Origin: Clostridiales bacterium UBA1246
GTDB lineage: Bacteria; Bacillota; Clostridia; Oscillospirales; Oscillospiraceae
Reading direction: 5' to 3'
DNA length: 5,107 bases
NCBI GenBank assembly: GCA_002308315.1
Contig: DBWE01000177.1
Location: 1-5,107 of the forward strand
This document shows, one piece after another, positions 1-5,107 of this stretch (position 1 is its first letter; each line of letters begins with the position of its first letter). The notes below the pieces were generated by a model, which did no database searches, was not told the DNA's origin, and worked only from the letters and a program-made list of their open reading frames with translations. A program made the translations under genes and the position numbers.

Positions 1-657
1 GTCGATAAGCGTGCTTTGAGCGGTGATGTCGGCTGAGGAGCCGACGAAGGCCTTGTCAAAGGCACTGCCGCTCACCGTCAGGTCAAGGACCGATCTGTAA
101 TTGTTGGAGTTGGGGCCGCCGACGACCGAAAGCGCGGCCGAGCTGACGGAAAGAGTCTGAGAGGCGTTCGTCAGCGAAAGGGGAGAGGTATGCTCATAGT
201 CGCCGGTCACGAGGGTCTTCGCCTCGGCGTCCACGACGAACTGACGGGGGAAAAAGGCTCGCAGAAGAGAATTGTTCCCCTGCTCGTACTGGGCGAGGTA
301 AGTATCGGATACGGCGACGATGGGGATATAGCTCTCGCCCGGGGCGAGAGGGACGCGGAACTCGAGCTTGCCGGCGGTGTTGGTATACGCGCTTATCCAG
401 TTTTCCCGCGCGTCGCCGTTGGCGGCGGCCTGCTCGTAGGTTCCCTTGAAAAGATTGTGGTATCCCGTGCTGCTGAGAGCGACGACGAGCATGCTCCCTC
501 CGTCGGCAAGGCTCGCGGTGACGGCCTTGAACATGCCTGTGTTGTTGGTGATGCTCAGCTCCACGGGCTCTCCGTCGGCGGAGGCGAAGACCGCGCAGCC
601 GAAGAGCAGGGTCAGGGCAAGCAGCAGGGACAAAAGCTTTTTGGGTAACTGTTCCAT
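1..657 (-). CDS. Secreted/lipidated surface protein with tandem NEAT-like domains (3' end beyond window)
   Basis: An open frame of 219 codons runs without a stop from the ATG at 657-655 to the window edge. A TAA directly precedes the ATG, so the start is fixed. A signal peptide (KK at 6-7, hydrophobic 8-20) ends either at an A-S-A site (25-27) or at a poor lipobox L-F-G-C (18-21). Residues about 34-155 form a beta-rich domain with the features S-T-G-Y-H-N-L-F-K-G (63-72), F-R-V-P-L (100-104), Y-L-A-Q-Y (120-124) and R-A-F-F-P-R-Q-F (133-140). This layout resembles NEAT-type haem-binding domains of Clostridia. Residues 175-219 begin a second copy: S-G-S-A-F-D-K-A-F-V-G (196-206) aligns with 62-72. 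The gene follows the ATPase gene by 28 bases, so it probably belongs to the same uptake operon. Likely role: haem capture or relay outside the membrane (inference). The coding call is firm; the domain assignment is from pattern memory only. Confidence 0.78.
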   Translation of the reverse strand, partial: MEQLPKKLLSLLLALTLLFGCAVFASADGEPVELSITNNTGMFKAVTASLADGGSMLVVALSSTGYHNLFKGTYEQAAANGDARENWISAYTNTAGKLEFRVPLAPGESYIPIVAVSDTYLAQYEQGNNSLLRAFFPRQFVVDAEAKTLVTGDYEHTSPLSLTNASQTLSVSSAALSVVGGPNSNNYRSVLDLTVSGSAFDKAFVGSSADITAQSTLID

Positions 658-667
658 TTATGATTTT

Positions 668-674
668 TCCTTTC
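668..674 (-). promoter_or_regulatory. Ribosome binding site for the tandem-domain protein
   Basis: On the minus strand GAAAGGA lies 10 bases before the ATG at 657. The 28-base gap (658-685) is AT-rich and shows no hairpin, so the gene is probably read through from the ATPase gene. Confidence 0.55.
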
Positions 675-685
675 GCTTGATATAA

Positions 686-1795
686 TCAGTATTCGTCCGG
701 GTCGGCGATAAGGCCGAGCTTTTCGGCTTCCGCGATAAGCTGCGAGACGCGCCGGTTGGTTTCGCCTATGGGTACGCCCGCGCAGACGACTCTGCCGCAG
801 CGCTTCATGGCGTCCAGCGCCCGGTCGTAGGCTTCGTCGCTTATCGGCATGAAGGGCTCCTCGGCGATCACCTCGGCAGCCAGCTTCACCGCCACCTGAT
901 AATCAATGTCGTTTTTATACAGGATGCCGGAGCAGAACGGGATGTTCCGCTTCTGCAGGCGGCGAAAAACGGGGATGCCGCTGCCGCAGCCGGATATCAC
1001 GAATACCTTCGGCTCGCCCGCGGGCGGCGGCAGCTCGACGCTGCCGAAGATTATGTTGTAAGCGCCGTTGTTGATCCTGTACAGCTCGTTGATGATCTCC
1101 TCGCGGAATATCTCGTCGGGGGAACCGAAGTGCGAAATAACGTCTCCGCTGACGCACATTATCTTGTCGGAGATCTTCTGAGCGAGGTCTATCTCGTGGA
1201 GAGACATGATCACGGTTATGCCGCTTTCCTTGGCCATTGAGCGCAGTATGCTCAGAAGCTCCAGCTTGTGGCGTATGTCGAGGAAGGAGGTCGGCTCGTC
1301 GAGCACTATGATGCGGGGCTCCTGGCATATGGCCCGGGCGAGCAGTATGCGCTGGCGCTGGCCGTCGCTTATGGCGGTGAAATCCCTGTCGGCCAGGTCG
1401 AGCGCGTGGACGCGCTCCATTGCCGAGCGGACCTTTTCGTGATCCTCGGGCGAAAGCAGACCGAGGGTGTTGGTATAGGGATAGCGGCCGGTGGATACGA
1501 CGTCGCGGCAGGTGAGCAGCTCGCCCTTTATGCGCTCCGTCAGCACCACGGCCAGCTTGCGGGACAGCTCCTTGTAGCTCATGGAGCCGACGGAAGCGTC
1601 GGCGATGAAGCTGTCGCCCTTTATTGCCGCGAGATGCTTGGTGACGGTCTTGAGGATGGTGGATTTTCCCGAGCCGTTCGGGCCGATAAGCGTGACTATC
1701 TCGCCGGCTTTTATGTTTATCTCTATATCGTGTATCAGTACGTTGCCGCCGTAGCCGACGGAAAGCTCGGAGGTGCGGAAATAATAATCGCTCAC
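686..1795 (-). CDS. FecE-type ABC transporter ATPase with C-terminal Rossmann-like extension
   Basis: This is the cytoplasmic ATPase of an iron-chelate/haem/corrinoid importer, 369 residues against about 250-270 for a usual FecE. Walker A is G-P-N-G-S-G-K-S-T (38-46). The signature is I-S-D-G-Q-R-Q-R (142-149), Walker B plus D-loop is L-D-E-P-T-S-F-L-D (165-173), and the H-loop histidine is 200. The Q-loop position reads V-V-L-T-E (83-87), so threonine/glutamate stand where glutamine is usual. A G-R-Y-P-Y-T stretch (103-108) follows, as in related FecE proteins. Residues from about 255 form a separate alpha/beta domain beginning V-F-V-I-S-G-C-G-S-G (264-273), glycine-rich as in nucleotide-binding folds. 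Similar extensions are recalled from archaeal BtuD-like ATPases. The start is GTG, with GAGGTGA upstream overlapping the permease stop; the genes are 9 bases apart. Transporter role is near certain, substrate is not. Confidence 0.94.
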   Translation of the reverse strand: MSDYYFRTSELSVGYGGNVLIHDIEINIKAGEIVTLIGPNGSGKSTILKTVTKHLAAIKGDSFIADASVGSMSYKELSRKLAVVLTERIKGELLTCRDVVSTGRYPYTNTLGLLSPEDHEKVRSAMERVHALDLADRDFTAISDGQRQRILLARAICQEPRIIVLDEPTSFLDIRHKLELLSILRSMAKESGITVIMSLHEIDLAQKISDKIMCVSGDVISHFGSPDEIFREEIINELYRINNGAYNIIFGSVELPPPAGEPKVFVISGCGSGIPVFRRLQKRNIPFCSGILYKNDIDYQVAVKLAAEVIAEEPFMPISDEAYDRALDAMKRCGRVVCAGVPIGETNRRVSQLIAEAEKLGLIADPDEY

Positions 1796-1799
1796 GGCG

Positions 1800-1806
1800 T
1801 CACCTC
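1800..1806 (-). promoter_or_regulatory. Ribosome binding site overlapping the permease stop codon
   Basis: On the minus strand GAGGTGA sits 4 bases before the GTG start at 1795 and shares bases with the permease TGA (1807-1805). It supports the GTG as the ATPase start and suggests translational coupling of permease and ATPase. Confidence 0.7.
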
Positions 1807-2848
1807 ATCCCTTCCCGCCGTGACGGCGTATCAGCATGCCTATCACGACCGGCGCGCCGAACAGAGCCGTGACCGTGCTTATCGACAGCTCCACCGGCGA
1901 GAAGGCCGTTCGGGCGATATAGTCGCAGAACAGACAGAAAACGCAGCCTCCCAGGAAAGAAGCGGGTATGACTATAATGGGCTTGGCGGTTTTCAGCAGC
2001 ATCTTGATAAGGTGGGGCACCGCTATGCCCACAAAGGATATCGGCCCGGCGAAGGCCGTGACGCAGCCCGCGAGGAGACTGGACATGAGTATGAGAAGGA
2101 CGCGGAAGCGCTTTACGTTCACGCCCATGCTCTGCGCGTAGGACTCGCCCATCTGATAAGCGCCTATGGGCTTGGACATGAGGAACACGCCTATGAGGCA
2201 GACGAGTATTATTACCGTGAATACGCGCACGTCGCCCCATTTCGTGCCGGAAAAGCTGCCCTGGGACCAGCTGTGGAGATTGACTATGTCGGAGTCCTTC
2301 GCAAAGGTGATGAGGAATTCCGTGATCGCCGAGCAGATATAGCTTATCATTATGCCCGCCACCAGCAGCATCGACATCTGCTTTATGGACCGGGACGCCA
2401 GCAGCACGAAGCCCATGGCTATCAGAGCGCCGGCAAAGGCGGCTATGACCATCATCCACGAGGAAATGAACGAAACGACGCGCAGCATTACTATCATGAC
2501 TATGGCGACGAACAGCTTCGAGCCGGAAGATATGCCCAGAACGAAGGGCCCGGCTATGGGATTGCCGAAAAAGGTCTGCATAAGAAAGCCGGACAGAGCG
2601 AGGCCGCCGCCCATCACCGCCGCGGCGACGATGCGGGGCAGGCGCAGCTTCCACACGATGTTCATCTGCGTCTCGTCGCCCTCGCGCAGGAAAATGATGC
2701 GCGCGATGTCCGATACGGAGATATGCACGCTGCCGGAATTGATGTTCCACACGGTCAGCGCGACCAGCGCGGCGATTAGGCCGATGAACACGGCCCAATA
2801 GCGCGCGTACGCGCCGCCGCGGGAGAGGCTTGCGGAGCGGTTGCTCAT
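1805..2848 (-). CDS. FecCD-family ABC transporter permease
   Basis: This is the integral membrane subunit (347 residues, normal length for FecCD/BtuC) that carries an iron-siderophore, haem or cobalamin-type substrate across the cytoplasmic membrane. The first membrane helix is about 17-36. Family landmarks follow: L-R-L-P-R (68-72), a glycine-rich helix 79-91 ending in Q91, N-P-I-A-G-P (96-101) and L-G-I-S-S-G-S (104-110). Further on come the H-S-W-S-Q-G-S-F stretch, F-V-G-I-A-V-P-H-L-I-K (coupling region to the ATPase) and the closing P-V-E-L-S-I-S-T-V-T-A-L-F-G-A-P-V (318-334). About nine or ten hydrophobic segments are visible. It probably acts as a homodimer, since only one permease gene is present. 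It starts with ATG 15 bases after the binding-protein stop and ends 9 bases before the ATPase start. No substrate can be read from the permease itself. Confidence 0.95.
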   Translation of the reverse strand: MSNRSASLSRGGAYARYWAVFIGLIAALVALTVWNINSGSVHISVSDIARIIFLREGDETQMNIVWKLRLPRIVAAAVMGGGLALSGFLMQTFFGNPIAGPFVLGISSGSKLFVAIVMIVMLRVVSFISSWMMVIAAFAGALIAMGFVLLASRSIKQMSMLLVAGIMISYICSAITEFLITFAKDSDIVNLHSWSQGSFSGTKWGDVRVFTVIILVCLIGVFLMSKPIGAYQMGESYAQSMGVNVKRFRVLLILMSSLLAGCVTAFAGPISFVGIAVPHLIKMLLKTAKPIIVIPASFLGGCVFCLFCDYIARTAFSPVELSISTVTALFGAPVVIGMLIRRHGGKG

Positions 2849-2854
2849 AAGACG

Positions 2855-2861
2855 GTCCCTC
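2855..2861 (-). promoter_or_regulatory. Ribosome binding site for the permease
   Basis: On the minus strand GAGGGAC lies 6 bases before the ATG at 2848, inside the 15-base gap after the binding-protein TAA (2866-2864). It supports this ATG over later in-frame starts. Confidence 0.65.
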
Positions 2862-2863
2862 GC

Positions 2864-4018
2864 TTATTCAAGTCTGAACATGAACTGCAGATCGGAGCCG
2901 TCGGTGCTTCCGGAGAAAACAGCGTTCATTTCCCGGATTATGCTGCCCATCTTGTCGGTCTGCTGGAACATGCTGTCGGTAGTGCACCACACGTTGCCTT
3001 CCTTTACGGCCTTGAAATCCTCGAGCACGGCGCTGCGGTCGAGCAGATCGGAAAGCGCGTAGAGCTGAGAAACGATGCTGCAGTTATATATGATGAAATC
3101 GGCGTTTTTGGCGGTGTTGTAGAACTGCTCCATGCTCATGTTCACGGTGCTGAGCTTGCTGTCGTCGTCAAGGCCGAGGTCGGTGAATATGTATTCCCCG
3201 CCGGCAATGCGTATCATGGACGGCACGTAGCCGTTGGTCTTGTAGGTCACGACGTTGCCCGCGGTGTTGATATAGAAGAACGCTGCGGTCTTGCCGGTGG
3301 GCTCGAGAGACTCCAGGTCGCGCACCTTGGCGGCCTCGGCCTCGAAAACGGCCTCGGCCTCGGCCTCCTTGCCCAGCAGCGTGCCGTATACCTTGATCCA
3401 CTCGGTGCGCCCGAGGGGATGATCCTCGTAGCTGGAGCGCTCTATGACGGTATTGATGCCGAGCTCGAGCATTTTTTCATATACTTCCGGATTGTGAAGT
3501 ATCATTGTGGACTCTATCGCAAGGCTGCAGGAGCCGTTTATGAGCATTTCGTAATCCGGGGCGTTGTACTTGCCCGCGTATTTGAATTTGCCCTCTTCCA
3601 GAGCGCGGGAGGCGCTTTCCGTGTACCAGGTCTTGCTGCCGACGAAGGATATGCTGTCAAGGGCGTCAAGGGCGTCGAACAGTGCCATGGGCGAGGTGGC
3701 GACGAGGTATATGCCGTCAAGCGGCTGACGCACCACGGTCACGTCGGCGTCAAGACCGTCGGGGACTTCGCCGCCCTCCGGGACGACCAGGATGCGCCCG
3801 CTCGAGGGGATGTCTATCAGAGAATAGCCTCCGGAGTATTTGTATATCGAAAACTGATCGGCGTATTTGAGGGGCACCGTGCTGTCGTATTTCAGCCCGC
3901 TTATCTCCGGCGCGCCGTCCGCAGCGGCGGGAGCGCCGCTGCAGGCGCACAGAGCGAGCAGGAGCGACAGCGCGAGCAGCGCTGCAGATAAAGCGGATGC
4001 GATGCGTTTTATATTCAT
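2864..4018 (-). CDS. Lipoprotein substrate-binding protein of an iron/haem-type ABC importer
   Basis: This 384-residue protein should capture the ligand outside the membrane and deliver it to the adjacent permease. The N-terminus has K4-R5, a hydrophobic core (7-23) and a lipobox L-C-A-C (23-26), making C26 the likely lipid-modified cysteine. The mature part fits the two-lobed class III binding proteins (Peripla_BP_2 type). A first lobe about 70-190 includes S-F-V-G-S (124-128) and a predicted helix N-P-E-V-Y-E-K-M-L-E-L-G-I (176-188). A connecting region carries H-P-L-G-R-T-E-W-I-K (200-209), recalled from binding proteins of this branch. A second lobe follows, with A-D-F-I-I-Y-N and V-K-E-G-N-V-W near the end. 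Members bind ferric siderophores, haem or corrinoids. Haem is favoured here only because NEAT-like genes flank the transporter. It starts 13 bases after the upstream gene's stop; the permease follows 15 bases later. Confidence 0.9.
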   Translation of the reverse strand: MNIKRIASALSAALLALSLLLALCACSGAPAAADGAPEISGLKYDSTVPLKYADQFSIYKYSGGYSLIDIPSSGRILVVPEGGEVPDGLDADVTVVRQPLDGIYLVATSPMALFDALDALDSISFVGSKTWYTESASRALEEGKFKYAGKYNAPDYEMLINGSCSLAIESTMILHNPEVYEKMLELGINTVIERSSYEDHPLGRTEWIKVYGTLLGKEAEAEAVFEAEAAKVRDLESLEPTGKTAAFFYINTAGNVVTYKTNGYVPSMIRIAGGEYIFTDLGLDDDSKLSTVNMSMEQFYNTAKNADFIIYNCSIVSQLYALSDLLDRSAVLEDFKAVKEGNVWCTTDSMFQQTDKMGSIIREMNAVFSGSTDGSDLQFMFRLE

Positions 4019-4019
4019 G

Positions 4020-4033
4020 TCCTTCCGGCCCTC
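4020..4033 (-). promoter_or_regulatory. Ribosome binding region for the substrate-binding protein
   Basis: The minus strand shows two purine runs: GGAAGGA (4026-4020), only 1 base from the ATG at 4018, and GAGGG (4033-4029), 10 bases away and overlapping the upstream TGA. The nearer run is too close for a normal site, so GAGGG may be the working one. The ATG itself is fixed by the signal peptide that follows it. Confidence 0.45.
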
Positions 4034-5107
4034 AGCCTTTCTTTTTGCGGCTCTTCATTACCGCGCATATCACCGCGATAACGGCGATGACGGCGACCGC
4101 CGCTATGACGATATATATGACGGTGTTCCCGCCGGAGGAGGAAGCCCCGGCGCCGGTGGTCACGGCGCTGTCCGCAGCGGAGGTATCGCCTCCGACCGGC
4201 TCGGCTGTCTTTTCGTCCTTGACGCCGGAGTCGGTTTCGGCTTCTTCGTCTTTTTCGGCGTCCGCGGGGCTGCCGTCCGCAGCCCCGGTCTCCTCGGCCT
4301 GCCCGTCGCCGCTCTCCGGCTCGCCGTCGGGGAGCATGGGTTCGGCCGTTTCTTCCGCGGGCACGGGAGTCTCAAGGATCTCGTCAACGAAGGCCTCGCC
4401 CGTTTCGATGTCATCGGGAACGGGATCGGCAGCCGGAGCGGGCATGATGAGCAGAGGAACTTCGCCGGAGACAGGCTCGCCGGTCTCGTCCGGGTCGGCG
4501 TCGTCGGGCTCGTCGGCGGGGGAGGGAACGGACGGCGCCGCGGTCTCCTCCGCGTCTGCGGGCGGCTCGCTCTCGGCGGGAGCGGGCTCTTCGGGCTCGG
4601 GGGACGGCTCTTCCGCGTCGGGCTCGGGCGTATCGTCCGGCTCTTCGGGCTCGGGCTCCTCGGGCGCCGCGGGCTCGGCCTTTACCGGGACGGAGCTGCC
4701 GTCGAATTTAAGAGTATATTCCACCTCGTAGGGCTGGGACATGGCCGAGGTCTGCAGGGTCACGTTCACGCTGCCGAAATCCTCGATCTGTACGCGGCGG
4801 AAGGTGCAGGTGAAGCTCGCGTCGTCTATCTCCGGGGCAAAGGTGCCCAGAGAGGTCCTGAGCCAGTCGAACTGAGGAGCGTGGTCGCGGGGATCGACGC
4901 GCTCGAAGGTGACGTCCGCGTAAATTGCTCCGTCCTCCACGGTGACGGAAGCGGAGGACCATAACGTATTGTGGCGTCCCAGGCCTTCGGCGCTTACGGG
5001 CACGGTGTAGCTGCCGTCCTCATAGACCGCCGCCGCCCTCTGGGGCATCGCGGACACGGACAGCGCGAGCAGGAATACGAGCGCGGCGACAACGCGCGCT
5101 GCAGACA
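4032..5107 (-). CDS. Membrane-anchored surface protein with N-terminal NEAT-like domain (5' end beyond window)
   Basis: The frame is open from the right edge to the TGA at 4034-4032 (357 visible residues). A GTG at 5057 and an ATG at 5048 look like starts but lie within or just after a signal-peptide core (A-L-V-F-L-L-A-L-S-V-S-A), so the true start is upstream of the window. Visible residues about 28-135 form a NEAT-like beta domain: E-D-G-S-Y-T-V-P-V near its start and S-A-M-S-Q-P-Y-E-V-E-Y-T-L-K-F at its end, whose Y-x-x-x-Y (4730-4716) matches the motif that supplies the haem-ligating tyrosine in NEAT domains. About 180 residues rich in Glu, Asp, Pro and Ala follow, probably a wall-spanning spacer. 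A membrane helix and a K-S-R-K-K-K-G tail close the protein; there is no LPXTG-type sorting signal. It directly precedes the binding-protein gene. Likely role: ligand capture and hand-over at the surface (inference). Confidence 0.8.
   Translation of the reverse strand, partial: SAARVVAALVFLLALSVSAMPQRAAAVYEDGSYTVPVSAEGLGRHNTLWSSASVTVEDGAIYADVTFERVDPRDHAPQFDWLRTSLGTFAPEIDDASFTCTFRRVQIEDFGSVNVTLQTSAMSQPYEVEYTLKFDGSSVPVKAEPAAPEEPEPEEPDDTPEPDAEEPSPEPEEPAPAESEPPADAEETAAPSVPSPADEPDDADPDETGEPVSGEVPLLIMPAPAADPVPDDIETGEAFVDEILETPVPAEETAEPMLPDGEPESGDGQAEETGAADGSPADAEKDEEAETDSGVKDEKTAEPVGGDTSAADSAVTTGAGASSSGGNTVIYIVIAAVAVIAVIAVICAVMKSRKKKG
4585..4655 (-). repeat. Imperfect GC-rich direct repeats in the spacer-coding region
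   Basis: The 17-base string GGCTCTTCGGGCTCGGG (plus-strand reading) occurs exactly at 4585-4601 and 4639-4655, with shorter related copies between and after. On the coding strand each copy encodes part of a P-E-P-E-E-P motif in the acidic proline-rich spacer. Such in-frame repeats can change in number by slippage, altering spacer length. Confidence 0.7.

Noticed and set aside
190..648. Plus-strand open frames opposite the left-end gene.
   Set aside because: The minus-strand frame has a fixed start, a ribosome binding site, a signal peptide and an internal domain repeat. The plus-strand products are compositionally odd and match nothing recognised.
658..685. Possible terminator or promoter between the ATPase gene and the last gene.
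   Set aside because: The gap is only 28 bases, has no inverted repeat, and most of it is used by the ribosome binding site and spacer.
1268..2779. A long plus-strand open frame (503 codons) opposite the permease and ATPase genes.
   Set aside because: It lies antisense to two genes with clear family motifs. Its product is a biased mix of His, Tyr, Arg and Asp with no recognisable domain. Such frames arise from GC-rich third codon positions on the other strand.
4032..4140. Sortase-anchored (LPXTG-type) surface protein.
   Set aside because: No LPXTG or NPQTN-like motif precedes the C-terminal helix. The helix is preceded by a Ser/Gly-rich stretch and followed by a basic tail, which fits simple membrane anchoring.
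3867..4964. Long plus-strand open frames opposite the spacer-coding region, giving Gly/Arg- or Ser-rich products.
   Set aside because: They mirror the low-complexity Glu/Pro/Ala coding on the minus strand and show no domain or ribosome binding site. The minus-strand frame has a signal peptide, a folded domain and a membrane anchor.
5046..5057. GTG (5057) or ATG (5048) as the start of the anchored surface protein.
   Set aside because: The same frame continues upstream to the window edge with a hydrophobic signal-peptide core. Starting here would delete the export signal of a protein that clearly has outside domains and a membrane anchor.

Overview
The window is a GC-rich stretch in which every credible gene lies on the minus strand, so transcription runs from high to low coordinates. 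The features suggest a monoderm (Gram-positive) bacterium, most likely a GC-rich anaerobic Clostridia/Firmicutes member of the gut type. These are a lipoprotein substrate-binding protein, a surface protein tethered by a C-terminal membrane helix behind a long acidic proline-rich spacer, and no outer-membrane receptor or TonB parts. This placement is inference from protein style, not from a marker gene.

In transcription order the layout is: (1) 5107-4032, a secreted, membrane-anchored protein with an N-terminal NEAT-like (haem-binding type) domain, entering the window inside its signal peptide; (2) 4018-2864, a lipoprotein substrate-binding protein of the iron-siderophore/haem/cobalamin class; (3) 2848-1805, a FecCD-type permease; (4) 1795-686, a FecE-type ABC ATPase with an unusual C-terminal extension of about 115 residues; (5) 657-1, a secreted or lipidated protein with a NEAT-like first domain and the start of a second copy, running off the left edge. 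Gaps between genes are 13, 15, 9 and 28 bases. No gap holds a visible terminator, so the five genes look like part of one operon whose promoter and end lie outside the window.

Taken together this reads as a haem (or other iron-chelate/tetrapyrrole) acquisition locus. Surface proteins would capture the ligand and pass it across the wall to the lipoprotein, and the permease and ATPase would import it. The transporter class is secure. Haem as the substrate rests on the NEAT-like domains and their Y-x-x-x-Y motifs and is inference. The most interesting parts are the duplicated domain in the last gene, the ATPase extension, and the altered Q-loop and signature sequence of the ATPase. No RNA genes, CRISPR arrays, mobile elements or origins were seen. 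No stretch of more than 300 bases lacks a gene.
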